A stretch of DNA of 64,000 nt from JAEZDP01 sp964430855 (GCA_964430855.1 CAYSHC010000004.1:1-64000), one strand, 5' to 3'; positions 30,906 through 40,138 are shown, counted from the first letter of the stretch. Translations and numbers: made by a program. The notes: generated by a model from the letters alone, not told the origin.

Positions 30906-32519
30906 ATGCAGCGTCGCTCGTTCCTTGCCGCCCTCGGTGCCCTTCCCGCACTGTACCTGACACGCACGATCCGGGCGTCACAGGCCGGACGCCAGGCCGA
31001 CGTCCTCCTGCGCAACGGCCGACTCTGCGACGGCACCGACGTCCCGCTTGTGCCCGGCGGCCTTGCCCTCCGCGGCAACCGCATCGTCGCCGTCGGCGAC
31101 CTCGACGGCTGGAGCGCCCCGCGCGAGATCGACGTGCGGGGGCAGGTCATCGCGCCCGGCTTCATCGATGTCCATTCGCACGCGGGGCAGGGCCTCACGC
31201 GCAAGGGCCTCCACACGGCCCGGCCGCTGCTCGCACAGGGGATCACGACCATCCTCGTCAACCCGGACGGCGGCGGGCCGCTCGACCTGACCGCGCAGGC
31301 CGACGGGTATCGCAGCTCGGGCATCGGCGTCCACGTGGCCCAGCTCATCGGCCACGGCACCATCCGCAGGGCCGTGCTGTCGATGGACGACAGGGCGCCG
31401 TCGCCGGTCGAGCTCGACCGCATGCGCGCCCACGTGCGGACGGCGCTCGACGCCGGGGCCATCGGCCTGTCGTCGGGCCTCTTCTACGCGCCGGGCTTCT
31501 TCGCGAAGACGGACGAACTGGTGGCGCTGATGGACGTCGTCGGCACGGCGGGCGGCGTGCACACGAGCCACATCCGCGACGAGGGCACGTACACGGTGGG
31601 ACTCCTCGCCGCCGTGGACGAGATCATCACCATCGCGGAAGCGACGGCCACGACCGGTGTCGTCAGCCACATGAAGGCACTCGGCCCTGACGCGTGGGGC
31701 CTGATCCCGACCTGCATCGAACGCATCGAGGCAGCCCGCCGTCGCGGCGTGCGGGTGTTTGCCGACCAGTACCCGTACGAGGCGAGCTCCACGAGCCTCG
31801 CCGCCGCCCTGCTCCCGCGCGCCGCCCAGGCGGGCGGTGCCGACGCGCTCGCGTCGCGCCTGGCCGACCCCGCCGGGCGTCAGGCGCTGCTGCCCGCCGT
31901 CGCCGAGAACATCCGCCGCCGCGGGGGGCCGGCCTCCCTCGTCATCGCGCACTACCCGCCGGAGCCGGCGCTCGAGGGGCAGTCGCTTGGCGACGTCGCT
32001 GCCTCGCGGGGCGCGCCGCCCGAGGTGGCGGCACTGGACCTCATCGCCGTCCGCGACGTCTCTATCGTCTCGTTCAACATGTCGATGGACGACATCGACG
32101 CGTTGATGACGCGTCCCTGGACGATGACCTCGAGCGACGGTGCGATCGCGTTCCCCGGCGAGGGACGCCCGCACCCGCGCGGCAACGGCGCCTTCACGCG
32201 CAAGCTGACGACGTTCGTGCGCGACAGGCAGCTGCTGCGCCTGCCGGAGGCGCTCCAGACCATGACGCGGCTGCCGGCCAACGTCTTCGGGCTGACGGCG
32301 CACGGCCGCCTCGAGCCTGGCGCCATCGCCGACGTCGTCGTCTTCGCGCTGGCGCAGCTCGAGGACCGCGCGAGCTACATGGACCCGCACCAAATCGCGT
32401 CAGGAATGAGTTACGTGTTCGTCGACGGCGTGGCGGCCATCGACGAGGGCCGCTTCACGGACGCCCTCGCGGGGCGCGTGCTGCGGCGCCAGCCCGACGC
32501 CGCGGCGTCGTCCGGGTAG
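30906..32519 (+). CDS. N-acyl-D-amino-acid deacylase/D-aminoacylase-like amidohydrolase
   Basis: A 537-residue exported protein. A Tat-like leader (RRSFLAALGALPALYL) precedes a composite amidohydrolase of the D-aminoacylase group: metal-binding HxH in FIDVHSHAGQG (H90, H92), HTSHIRDEG, VSHMKALG and DQYPYEASST, and the C-terminal beta-sandwich LEPGAIADVVVFAL. Such enzymes remove acyl groups from D-amino acids, which may derive from peptidoglycan or peptides. The exact substrate is unknown. It stands alone, converging with the lipoprotein methyltransferase across a hairpin. Confidence 0.85.
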   Translation: MQRRSFLAALGALPALYLTRTIRASQAGRQADVLLRNGRLCDGTDVPLVPGGLALRGNRIVAVGDLDGWSAPREIDVRGQVIAPGFIDVHSHAGQGLTRKGLHTARPLLAQGITTILVNPDGGGPLDLTAQADGYRSSGIGVHVAQLIGHGTIRRAVLSMDDRAPSPVELDRMRAHVRTALDAGAIGLSSGLFYAPGFFAKTDELVALMDVVGTAGGVHTSHIRDEGTYTVGLLAAVDEIITIAEATATTGVVSHMKALGPDAWGLIPTCIERIEAARRRGVRVFADQYPYEASSTSLAAALLPRAAQAGGADALASRLADPAGRQALLPAVAENIRRRGGPASLVIAHYPPEPALEGQSLGDVAASRGAPPEVAALDLIAVRDVSIVSFNMSMDDIDALMTRPWTMTSSDGAIAFPGEGRPHPRGNGAFTRKLTTFVRDRQLLRLPEALQTMTRLPANVFGLTAHGRLEPGAIADVVVFALAQLEDRASYMDPHQIASGMSYVFVDGVAAIDEGRFTDALAGRVLRRQPDAAASSG

Positions 32520-32533
32520 GCGTCACGCCGGGG

Positions 32534-32555
32534 CCCTGCGGCGGGAGCCGCAGGG
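32534..32555. terminator. Bidirectional hairpin between converging genes
   Basis: CCCTGCGGC, GGGA, GCCGCAGGG form a 9-bp perfect stem in the 73-bp space between the D-aminoacylase-like gene and the lipoprotein methyltransferase gene. Confidence 0.6.
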
Positions 32556-32592
32556 GCGGGCGTGTCATGTCGGGCAGCCGCGCCCGCGCTGC

Positions 32593-33198
32593 TCAGGGCA
32601 CCTCGGGCCCGCGCCGCTCGGGGATCGTCCACAGGTAGACGGTCTTGCCGTCCACGTGGACCGTCTCCTCCGGCTTCCAGTCGCCCATGTCGAAGTCGTG
32701 CGAGACGATGCGCGTGCCGGGACGCAGCTGCTCCATCAGGATGGGCCGCAGCTTCAGGTTCAGCCCGGGCAGCAGATACAGCGTGACAACGGTCGCCTCC
32801 CGGATATCCGAGGTGAACAGGTCCTGCTCGAGGAACATCACCCTGTCGGTGACGCCCGCCTCCTTTGCATTGGCGTTGGCCTCGGCGATGCGCTTCGGGT
32901 CGATGTCGATGCCGACGCCGCGCGCGCCGCGCTTCGCCGCGGCGATGACGATGCGGCCGTCGCCGCACCCGAGGTCGTAGACGATGTCCTGCGCGCCGAC
33001 CTTGGCCACGTCGAGCATGGCCTCGACCACGGCTTCGCGGGTGGGCACGAAGATGACGTCCGGCCGGCGCTGCGGCTCGGTCACGGGCACCTGCGGCAGC
33101 GTGACCTCCGGATCGGAGGCGGCTTCGGGGCTCGCCATGCCGCAGGCGAGCGACGAGACGAGGGCGATGGCAACGGTCAGGGAGTGTCCACGACGCAT
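32593..33198 (-). CDS. Class I SAM-dependent methyltransferase with lipoprotein leader
   Basis: A 201-residue protein with a leader and lipobox (ALVSSLAC), so it is apparently exported and lipidated. It is followed by a class I methyltransferase fold: DIVYDLGCGDGRIVIAAAKRG (motif I), GIDIDPKRIAEANANA (motif II), QDLFTSDI and TVVTLYLLPGLNL (motif IV region). The proximal ATG was chosen because GAAAGG is 9 bases upstream of it but abuts the more distal ATG. The S-adenosylmethionine motif is intact, yet the cofactor is cytosolic, so either the leader is not cleaved as read or the protein has another ligand. Confidence 0.8.
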   Translation of the reverse strand: MRRGHSLTVAIALVSSLACGMASPEAASDPEVTLPQVPVTEPQRRPDVIFVPTREAVVEAMLDVAKVGAQDIVYDLGCGDGRIVIAAAKRGARGVGIDIDPKRIAEANANAKEAGVTDRVMFLEQDLFTSDIREATVVTLYLLPGLNLKLRPILMEQLRPGTRIVSHDFDMGDWKPEETVHVDGKTVYLWTIPERRGPEVP

Positions 33199-33345
33199 GC
33201 AGCGCATCCTTTCGACATGACGGAGATGACGGCATCGTACATCGCGCGTGGCCTGCGCGATCACCGGTCGCGGCGGGCGCGTGTCCCGGTGGAGGCATGC
33301 CGCGCCAGGGGATGCGTGTCCGCGCGCATGCAGTAGGCTAGGTTC

Positions 33346-34851
33346 ATGCCGTCACGACCTTCTCGTCTTCCTGCCGCGGTCGTCGCCGGCGTGATGCTGC
33401 TGGCGCTGCAGCCGCGGGTCGCGTGGACGGCGACGCCAGGAGCGGGCCAGCCCGCCGAGGCCTGCGCCGACCTCGAGGCCTGCCGAACGGCTGCGCTTGA
33501 GGCGGAGGCCGCCGGCGATGGCGACCGTTTCCACGACCTGGCCTGGCGCGTGATGCAGCTGTCGCCGAAGGACGACCCGGCGGCCATGTACATCGTCGCG
33601 CGCGCGCAGGCGGCGAGCGGACGCTCCTCGGACGCGCTCGTGATGCTGCGGCGGCTCGCCCAGGCGGGCGTCGCGACGGATGCAGGCGACCTCGACGTGT
33701 TCGCGCGCGTCCGCCAGCGGGACGGCTGGTCGGAAGTCGAGGCCCTCGCCCGCACCGCAACGCGCCACCTCGTCGCGACGAGGCTGAACCCCGCCGCCGT
33801 GGACGCGGCCACTGGCACGGTGCCGGTGGAAACGGCGGAGAGCGCGACGGGCGCAGGGACGGGGTCCGGAGGCTCGAGCGAGCCCACGCCTGCCGGCGCA
33901 GCCGTCGGCGTGCCTGACCCTGTCGCCGTACGACCCGCCTACGGCAGCGCGCTCGTGGCGGATGTCGCGCTGCGGCTCGACGTCGGGCTCGAGGGCCTCG
34001 ATGGGCGCGACGGCGCAACCGGCGGCTTTGCCTACGACGCCGTCTCGGGCCGATACCTCGTCGGGGACCGCGGGGGCCGGAAGATCGTCGTCGTGGATGA
34101 GCCGTCGCGTCGTGTGGCCGACCTGGTCCGCGGCGACTCCGCGGGATTCCGGCAGCTCGTGGCCATGGAAATCGACACGCGCCGCGGCGACCTCTGGGTG
34201 CTCAGCAACGACCCCGGATCAGGTGACGGCGACGCCCGCGCCACGGTTCACAGGCTCCAGCTGATCGCCGGCCGGCCGCTTGCCACCATCGAGCCGCCCA
34301 GCGATGCCGGCACCGTGCGCTTCACCGACCTGGCCGTGACCTCATCCGGCGCCGTCGTCGTCGTTGACGCGGCGGGACGCCGCCTGTTCCGGCTCGACCC
34401 GCGGGCGACGACGCTCCGCCCCGTGATGACGCTGGACGTGCCGTCGCTGTCGGCGGTCACCATCGGCGGCACCGACGACGTCGCGTACGTCGCGCACGGC
34501 AACGGCGTGTCGCGGCTCGACCTGGCGAGACGTCGCGTCTCGCCCGTCACGTCGGCCGTCGCGGAGGGCACGTCGATCGACGGCGTGTGGTGGCACGACG
34601 GCGCGCTGATCGTCATGTGCGTGGAGCCCTCGGGAGCCCGGAGCCTCCAGCGCTGGCAGCTCGATCGTCGCGGCGTGGCGGTCCAGGAGATCCGCGCCGT
34701 CGACATCCCGCTGCCCGGGGCGCCGACGCCCGTGGCCGTCACGCTGTCCGGCTCGTCGCTGCTGGTGCTCACCGGGCAGGACGACGACGGCGCACCCGGC
34801 GGCGCCGATGCCGAGGGCCCTGTGGTTCGCCGCGTGAGGTTGGGGCCATGA
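33346..34851 (+). CDS. Secreted TPR-like/beta-propeller protein
   Basis: A 501-residue protein of no named family. A signal peptide (VVAGVMLLALQPRVAWT) precedes an alpha-helical TPR-like region (about 40-135) with repeating Ala-rich helices, a low-complexity Gly/Ala/Thr linker (about 150-185), and a C-terminal half with repeated strand blocks (GGFAYDAVSGRYLVGDRGGRKIVVVDEPS, shortened: YLVGDRGGRKIVVVD; LWVLSND; VVVVDAAGRRLFRLD; VSRLDLARRRV) that suggest a six-bladed propeller. Function unknown. It overlaps the next gene by 4 bp (ATGA). Confidence 0.65.
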   Translation: MPSRPSRLPAAVVAGVMLLALQPRVAWTATPGAGQPAEACADLEACRTAALEAEAAGDGDRFHDLAWRVMQLSPKDDPAAMYIVARAQAASGRSSDALVMLRRLAQAGVATDAGDLDVFARVRQRDGWSEVEALARTATRHLVATRLNPAAVDAATGTVPVETAESATGAGTGSGGSSEPTPAGAAVGVPDPVAVRPAYGSALVADVALRLDVGLEGLDGRDGATGGFAYDAVSGRYLVGDRGGRKIVVVDEPSRRVADLVRGDSAGFRQLVAMEIDTRRGDLWVLSNDPGSGDGDARATVHRLQLIAGRPLATIEPPSDAGTVRFTDLAVTSSGAVVVVDAAGRRLFRLDPRATTLRPVMTLDVPSLSAVTIGGTDDVAYVAHGNGVSRLDLARRRVSPVTSAVAEGTSIDGVWWHDGALIVMCVEPSGARSLQRWQLDRRGVAVQEIRAVDIPLPGAPTPVAVTLSGSSLLVLTGQDDDGAPGGADAEGPVVRRVRLGP

Positions 34852-35243
34852 GCGGGTATCTGGAAGATCGCGTCACGGCCGCACGGCGAGGGCTGATGCG
34901 CGTCCACAAGGCGCTCATCGACGTCGAGCGCATCCGCTACGAGCGGACGCACGGGCGGATCGACGGGAGCGGACGGCTGCTCCAGCTGGTCATCAGCGAT
35001 CCGGCGTTCGAGTGGGTGCGGCCGCTGTCGGCGCTCATCGCCCGAATGGACGCGCTGCTGGCCGACGCGGACGCGCTCACGGCAGCGGACGTGGAGGCGC
35101 TGCTGGATCAGGCGCGACGGCTCCTGCATCCCGACCCCGAGGGCGACGAGTTCGCGCGCCGCTACGCGCGCGCCATCCAGGAGTCGCCCGACGTCGTCCT
35201 CGCGCACGGGGCGGCACTCACGCTCCTCGAGGCCGTGCACTGA
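34848..35243 (+). CDS. Small helical protein of unknown function
   Basis: A 131-residue, all-helical protein without signal peptide or membrane segment. Helices are predicted at LEDRVTAARRGLMRVHKALID, shortened here as LEDRVTAARRGLM, then SALIARMDALLAD, VEALLDQARRLLH and FARRYARAIQES. No family is recognised. Its ATG overlaps the stop of the propeller gene (ATGA), and the phosphopantetheinyl transferase gene begins 21 bp after its stop, so the three probably form one unit. Confidence 0.6.
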   Translation: MSGYLEDRVTAARRGLMRVHKALIDVERIRYERTHGRIDGSGRLLQLVISDPAFEWVRPLSALIARMDALLADADALTAADVEALLDQARRLLHPDPEGDEFARRYARAIQESPDVVLAHGAALTLLEAVH

Positions 35244-35263
35244 GCCCGGGGCCTGCCTCCCGC

Positions 35264-35962
35264 ATGTCGACTGTGCTGGTCACCTGGTGGAAGCCGCCTC
35301 CGGACGAGGCGGCGCGCATGACGGCCTTCCTGCCGTGGCTGTCGGCAGGGGAGCGGGCGCGTTATGCGCGGTTCCTGCTCGACGCGCACCGCGAGACCTT
35401 CCTGGCCAGCCGCATCCTCCTGCGTCAGACACTTGGCGAGGTCACCGGGCAGCACCCTGCGGCCGTAGGCTTCACCACCGACAGCCACGGCGTGAAGCCG
35501 CATCTCGTGGCGCCGTCGGACACCGGCCCCTGGCACTTCAGCCTTACGCACACCGAGGGACTCGTCGGGTGCGTGGTGACGAGGATCGGCGACGTCGGCA
35601 TCGACGCCGAGCCGCTGGATCGCCCGGCGCGCGTGGACGCGCTGGCGCCCCGCGTGCTGTCGGCCGCCGAACTGGCAGCGTTCACCCGGCTCGACGGCGC
35701 GGCGCGGCGCCGGCGGTTCTTCGAGTACTGGTGCGTGAAGGAGGCCTGGCTCAAGGCCGAAGGTACCGGGCTGCGCCAGCCGCCGACCTCCGTGGAGGTG
35801 GACTTCTCCGGCGACGACATCGTCGTGCCGGGAGGACGGCAGGCGCGCCTGCTGCCGATCGACCCTGCCTACGTCGTCGCGCTGGTCCACCCGTCGCTCG
35901 GCCCGGGCGCTTCCGACGGCGTCGTGGTTCGACCGTTGGCCTGGGACGGCATGCAGCCCTGA
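35264..35962 (+). CDS. 4'-phosphopantetheinyl transferase (Sfp type)
   Basis: A 232-residue enzyme that moves phosphopantetheine from CoA onto carrier proteins. Family signatures are LASRILLRQTLG, HFSLTHTEGLVGC, the Mg2+-binding VGIDAE (D114, E116), and the WCVKEAWLKAEG motif with E160 and K164. Sfp-type enzymes typically serve polyketide or nonribosomal peptide synthases, and less specifically fatty acid ACP; no such synthase lies in this window. It follows two genes of unknown function closely and may be cotranscribed with them. Confidence 0.9.
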   Translation: MSTVLVTWWKPPPDEAARMTAFLPWLSAGERARYARFLLDAHRETFLASRILLRQTLGEVTGQHPAAVGFTTDSHGVKPHLVAPSDTGPWHFSLTHTEGLVGCVVTRIGDVGIDAEPLDRPARVDALAPRVLSAAELAAFTRLDGAARRRRFFEYWCVKEAWLKAEGTGLRQPPTSVEVDFSGDDIVVPGGRQARLLPIDPAYVVALVHPSLGPGASDGVVVRPLAWDGMQP

Positions 35963-36006
35963 CGCCGCACGAAGCGCCGCGCGGCGTCCTGCTAGACTTT
36001 CGGGCC

Positions 36007-37716
36007 ATGCACCAGCGCACCTCCCCCGTCCCGGGCCGCCGGGCCGCCCTCGCGATCCTGTTGCTGCTGCTCCTGGCCGGGAGGCACGGGGCGGCCAGGC
36101 AGGCGCCCGTGGGCGCGCCGGCCGAGCTCCCAGCCATCCGCCTGGTCCTGCTCATCGCCGTCGACCAGTTCCGCTACGACTACCTCACGCGTTTCCGCCA
36201 GTCGTACAGCCGCGGCCTCGAGACGCTGCTGACGCGCGGCGCGGTCTTCACCAACGCGCACCTCGAGCACGGCCACACAGTCACGGCCGTCGGCCACTCG
36301 ACGATGCTGTCGGGCGCGCTCCCCGCGGTGAGCGGCATCATCGGCAACTCGTGGTACGACCGCGCGACGCACTCCAGCGTGACCAGCGTCAACGACCCGT
36401 CGTCGCGGCTCGTCGGCGCAGCGGGCGAGGCGTCGTCGCCGCACCGGCTGCTCGTGTCGACCATCGCCGACGAAGTGCGCATGGCGGCCGGGACGGCGAC
36501 GCCGCCCAGGGCCATCGGCCTGTCGTTCAAGGACCGATCGGCGATCCTGCCGCTTGGCCGCGGCGCGGACGCTGCGTACTGGTTCGACAACGCCTCGGGC
36601 GCGTTCGTGACGAGCACCTGGTATCGCGAGGACCTGCCCGGATGGGTCGCCGCGTTCAATGCCCGCCGACTCCAGGACTCGTATGCGGGCCGCCGGTGGG
36701 AGCTGCCGATCGACGGCGGCGGCATCGACATGCCGGCCGAGCCGGGGCTGCGCCTGAACGAGGCGATTTACGCGAGCCCGTTCGGCAACGAGCTCCTGCT
36801 GGCGCTCGCGAAGGAGGCGCTCGTCCACGAGCGCCTGGGGCAGCGGGACGCCACCGACCTGTTCACGGTGAGCTTCTCGTCGAACGACGCCGTCGGCCAT
36901 CGGTACGGGCCCGATTCGCCGCACGTGCGCGACATGAGCGCCAGGACCGACGCCGTCATCGGCGAGCTGCTCGCCGAGGTCGACCGCCTCGTCGGCCTGT
37001 CGCGCACCCTCGTGGTCTTCACGACCGACCACGGTGTCGCGCCGATGCCCGAGCAGGCCAGGGAATGGCGGCTGCCCGGCGGGCGGTTTGCCGGCGCCGC
37101 GGTGAACGACGCCATCCAGCAGGCGCTCCAGGCGCGGTTCGGACGCGCGGCGTGGCTTGCCGCCGGGGGCAGTTCGATCTACCTGGACCACGCGGTGATC
37201 GCCGCGAAGAAGCTGGATGCCGCGGAGGTCCGTCGCGTCGCCGCCGCGGCCGCGGCCAGGGTGCCGCAGGTGGCGCGCGTGTACACGCGCGAGGAGCTGC
37301 TCGGCAGCGCGGTGCCCGCCGACAGGGTGAGCCGGCGCGTGGCGCGCAGCTATCACGCGCAGCGGTCGGGCGACATCGAGATCGTCCTCGACCCCTACTG
37401 GATTCGGGGCTCGTCCGGCACGACGCACGGCTCGCCGTACACGTACGACTCGCATATCCCCCTGATCCTGATGGGGCCGGGGATCGTGCCCGGGCACTAT
37501 GCGCAGACGGCCGCGATGAACGACATCGCGCCCACGCTCGCGACGCTGCTCGGCACGGCGATGCCGTCCGGCGCGATGGGCCGCGTGCTGGTCGAGGCGC
37601 TCGCGCCGGACGGAAGGACGGCTCGGAGAGCGGATGAAAGGACGGCTCGGAGAGCCGTCCCTACCTTACTGGTGAGTGACCCGCCACAGGCTGTGGTTGG
37701 CATCCTCGACGATTAG
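36007..37716 (+). CDS. Secreted alkaline-phosphatase-family phosphodiesterase (PafA-like)
   Basis: A 569-residue secreted protein. A signal peptide (LAILLLLLLAGRHGAA) precedes the phosphatase core: LLIAVDQFRYDYL, nucleophile region HGHTVTAVGHSTMLSG with Thr, FSSNDAVGHRYGPDS, FTTDHGVAPMPE and YDSHIPLILMGPGI, all metal-ligand blocks of PafA-like phosphatases/phosphodiesterases. The natural C-terminus probably ends near VLVEALAPDGR; the remaining ~33 residues are encoded by the palindromic repeat at 37616-37660 and by sequence overlapping the next gene's 3' end. The start follows a short gap after the phosphopantetheinyl transferase gene. Confidence 0.85.
   Translation: MHQRTSPVPGRRAALAILLLLLLAGRHGAARQAPVGAPAELPAIRLVLLIAVDQFRYDYLTRFRQSYSRGLETLLTRGAVFTNAHLEHGHTVTAVGHSTMLSGALPAVSGIIGNSWYDRATHSSVTSVNDPSSRLVGAAGEASSPHRLLVSTIADEVRMAAGTATPPRAIGLSFKDRSAILPLGRGADAAYWFDNASGAFVTSTWYREDLPGWVAAFNARRLQDSYAGRRWELPIDGGGIDMPAEPGLRLNEAIYASPFGNELLLALAKEALVHERLGQRDATDLFTVSFSSNDAVGHRYGPDSPHVRDMSARTDAVIGELLAEVDRLVGLSRTLVVFTTDHGVAPMPEQAREWRLPGGRFAGAAVNDAIQQALQARFGRAAWLAAGGSSIYLDHAVIAAKKLDAAEVRRVAAAAAARVPQVARVYTREELLGSAVPADRVSRRVARSYHAQRSGDIEIVLDPYWIRGSSGTTHGSPYTYDSHIPLILMGPGIVPGHYAQTAAMNDIAPTLATLLGTAMPSGAMGRVLVEALAPDGRTARRADERTARRAVPTLLVSDPPQAVVGILDD
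37616..37660. repeat. GGACGGCTC palindromic repeat inside the end of a gene
   Basis: GGACGGCTC, GGA, GAGCCGTCC (37640-37660) is a perfect palindrome whose 21 bases are the exact reverse complement of 278-298 near pfkA. A partial direct copy GGACGGCTCGGAGAGC precedes it at 37616-37631, 24 bp away. It lies in the coding region of the phosphatase gene and adds an Arg-rich tail to that protein. Confidence 0.8.
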
Positions 37717-38886
37717 CAGCGAGCCGTCCTGGAGGACGGTGACGTCCACGGGACGGCCCCAGACCTCGGGCCGATCCTCGCCGAGCATCCACCCCGCGAC
37801 GAAGTCCTCGTAGGCGCCCGTCGGCTTGCCGTCCACGAAGGGCAGGAACACCACCTTGTACCCGGTCCGCGTCGACCGGCCCGACGACCCGCGCAGCGCC
37901 GCGAACGCGCCGTGGCGGTACTTTGCCGGGAACGCGGTGTGGTCATAGAAGGTCAGGCCGAGGACGGCCGAGTGGGGCGCGATGAGCACCTCCGGCGTGG
38001 CCGCGACCTTCACGATGTCGGGTCTGGCGCCGGCGTGCCGAGGGTCCTCGTGCTGGCCGATGTAGGCAAACGGCCACCCGTGCGTGGCGCCGTCGACGAC
38101 CTTTGCCACGTAGTCGGGCGGGACGTCATCGCCAAGGCCCTCGCGCTCCTGCACGCTCGTCCAGAACTCCCCGGTCGCCGGGTGCATCGCGAGGCCCACG
38201 GGGTTGCGGACGCCCGTCATCACGACGTGCCTGTTGCTGCCGTCCGCGTCGAAGCGCAGCACCGCCGCGCGCAGCGGATCCGGCTCGACATCGGCGTTCG
38301 ACGAGCTGCCGACGGTGACATACAGGTGTCGTCCGTCACGGCTGAAGGCGATGTTGCGCGTCCAGTGGCCGCCCTTGCTGCTCGGCAGCTCCGTGACGAC
38401 GGTCGGTGGGCCCGAGGCGGCGAGATCGCCGGCCTTGTACGGGAACCGGAGCACGGCGTCGGTGTTGGCCACGTACACGGCGTCGCCGTGGAAGGCGAGG
38501 CCGTAGGGCTGCTTCAGGCCCGTGGTGAACACGTGCTGCTCGCCCTGGTCGATCTGGCCGTTGCCGTTCGCGTCGCGCAGCACCACCACGCTGCTCGCGC
38601 CCGTGTCGACGACGAAGATGTCGCCGTTCGGGGCCTGGCGTGCGACGCGCGGACGCGTCAGCCCGTCGGCGGCGAACGGGCGTACCACGAACCCCGCCGG
38701 GGCGACGAGCTGCGCGTCGGCCGGCCGGGGCACCACCTTCGGCGGGTTGGTCGTCGGAGGCCCGGGCGTCCCGAGGTCGGCGACGGTGAAGTGATGGGTC
38801 TCGAGCGTCGGCGCTTGCGCGGCAGCCGGCGCGATGCCGGCGGCGACCCCGAGCAGGGTGAGGAACGAGAGACGAAGATGACGCAC
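37666..38886 (-). CDS. Secreted glucose/sorbosone dehydrogenase-like beta-propeller protein
   Basis: A 406-residue exported protein: signal peptide (LTLLGVAAGIAPAAAQ) then a six-bladed propeller of the PQQ-dependent glucose/sorbosone dehydrogenase superfamily. Landmarks are DANGNGQIDQGE (an EF-hand-like calcium loop), KQPYGLAFHGDAVYVANTDAV, GRHLYVTVGSSSNAD, RNPVGLAMHPATGEFW, and GEDRPEVWGRPVDVTVLQDG. PQQ binding is expected from the family but the key residues were not checked. Its 3' end overlaps the end of the phosphatase gene by 51 bp. Confidence 0.85.
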   Translation of the reverse strand: MRHLRLSFLTLLGVAAGIAPAAAQAPTLETHHFTVADLGTPGPPTTNPPKVVPRPADAQLVAPAGFVVRPFAADGLTRPRVARQAPNGDIFVVDTGASSVVVLRDANGNGQIDQGEQHVFTTGLKQPYGLAFHGDAVYVANTDAVLRFPYKAGDLAASGPPTVVTELPSSKGGHWTRNIAFSRDGRHLYVTVGSSSNADVEPDPLRAAVLRFDADGSNRHVVMTGVRNPVGLAMHPATGEFWTSVQEREGLGDDVPPDYVAKVVDGATHGWPFAYIGQHEDPRHAGARPDIVKVAATPEVLIAPHSAVLGLTFYDHTAFPAKYRHGAFAALRGSSGRSTRTGYKVVFLPFVDGKPTGAYEDFVAGWMLGEDRPEVWGRPVDVTVLQDGSLLIVEDANHSLWRVTHQ

Positions 38887-39014
38887 CGGTGAAGGCTCCT
38901 GACGGGCGAGGGCCCGACGTGACAGGGAACGGTTCAGGACCGCGTCATTCTACGGCAAGCTCCTGTATGCTCAGCCGAGGCAACTGACAGCCCGCCCAGA
39001 AAGGACGTGATGCG

Positions 39015-39656
39015 ATGGTCCGACACGCTCTGACGACGGTGACGGTTCTCGCGCTGGCCGTGGCGCCGGCGCTCGCGCAGTCGGTGCCCGAGGTGAAGCT
39101 GCCCGCCAGCCCGGCCGGTACGGCGGCCATCGAGCTCGGCGGCACCTGGACGACCTCGCCCGACGGCGGACGGCGCTACGAGAACGGCAAGTGGCTGACG
39201 GTGGAGTACAGCCGTCCCATCCTCCGTGGACGGTCGAACATCTTCGGAGCCGGCGCAGACTACGGCAAGACGGTCAAGGGCACCGATGCGCTGTGGCGCG
39301 CCGGCGCGAACGCCACGACGCGGCTGACGACGCAGGCGACGCTCGACGTCGGCGGGACCACGGTGCCGCCTGGCGTCTACAGCGTCCTCGTGGATCTCGA
39401 CAACGGCGCCTGGACCCTCGTGCTGAGCAACCAGCCGACGCAGGCGCAGTTCACTCCCGACGACAAGACGAACCTGTACGGCGCGACCAACTACGACCCG
39501 AAGTTCGACGTCGCCCGCATGCCGATGACCGTGACGACGATCGAGCCGAGGATCGAGCAGTTCACGATCGGCTTCATCGACGCCGGTCCGGACACGGTCT
39601 CGCTGGCGATGTGGTGGGACCGGACGATGGCGGTGGCGAGGCTCGGCGTCCGGTAG
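39015..39656 (+). CDS. Secreted DUF2911 protein
   Basis: A 213-residue protein with a signal peptide (TVTVLALAVAPALAQ) and a DUF2911 domain: VEYSRPILRGRSNIFG, KGTDALWRAGANATT, VPPGVYSVLVDLDN, and FTIGFIDAGPDTVSLAMWWD. DUF2911 proteins are common in Acidobacteria and Bacteroidetes and have no known activity. AGAAAGGA sits 9 bases upstream of the ATG. The gene that follows (39707) is on the same strand 50 bp away and may be cotranscribed. Confidence 0.9.
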   Translation: MVRHALTTVTVLALAVAPALAQSVPEVKLPASPAGTAAIELGGTWTTSPDGGRRYENGKWLTVEYSRPILRGRSNIFGAGADYGKTVKGTDALWRAGANATTRLTTQATLDVGGTTVPPGVYSVLVDLDNGAWTLVLSNQPTQAQFTPDDKTNLYGATNYDPKFDVARMPMTVTTIEPRIEQFTIGFIDAGPDTVSLAMWWDRTMAVARLGVR

Positions 39657-39706
39657 CGTCACGCAGGCGCGGTGTACAATTCGCGTCCGAAAGGAAATCC
39701 ATACAG

Positions 39707-40138
39707 ATGAAGACGCTTACGCTGGTGCTCGCGGCGCTCGTCACGTTCGGGGGGATGGCGCATGCCCAGTCGCCCGCCGCAGCCGAGGTCGAGGCCGCCG
39801 AACGGCGACGCTTCGAGCTGATGACGTCGCGCGACTACAAGGGACTCGCCGGCGTGCTCGCCGACGACCTCGTCTACACGCACTCGAACGCGGCGGTGGA
39901 CGACAAGGCAGCCTACCTCGAGAGTCTGACGTCCGGCCGCGTCACCTACAAGACGATCAGGCCGCGCGACCTGAAGGTGCGCGTCTTCGGCGACATGGCA
40001 ATCATCCATGGCGTGGCCGACATGACCGTCGACTCGAACGGCCAGGCGCTGGACAACACGCTGCGCTTCACGGACATCTGGGCGAAGCGCGACGGCCGCT
40101 GGCAGATGGTCGCGTGGCAGTCGACGCGGATTCCGTGA
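39707..40138 (+). CDS. Secreted SnoaL/NTF2-like (DUF4440) protein
   Basis: A 143-residue protein with a signal peptide (LVLAALVTFGGMAHAQ) and an NTF2-like fold: VEAAERRRFELMTSRDYKGL, LADDLVYTHSNAAV, and the closing FTDIWAKRDGRWQMVAWQSTRI. This is the DUF4440 branch, small secreted proteins of unknown function that may bind small ligands. AAAGGAAA lies ahead of the ATG. It follows the DUF2911 gene. Confidence 0.88.
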   Translation: MKTLTLVLAALVTFGGMAHAQSPAAAEVEAAERRRFELMTSRDYKGLAGVLADDLVYTHSNAAVDDKAAYLESLTSGRVTYKTIRPRDLKVRVFGDMAIIHGVADMTVDSNGQALDNTLRFTDIWAKRDGRWQMVAWQSTRIP

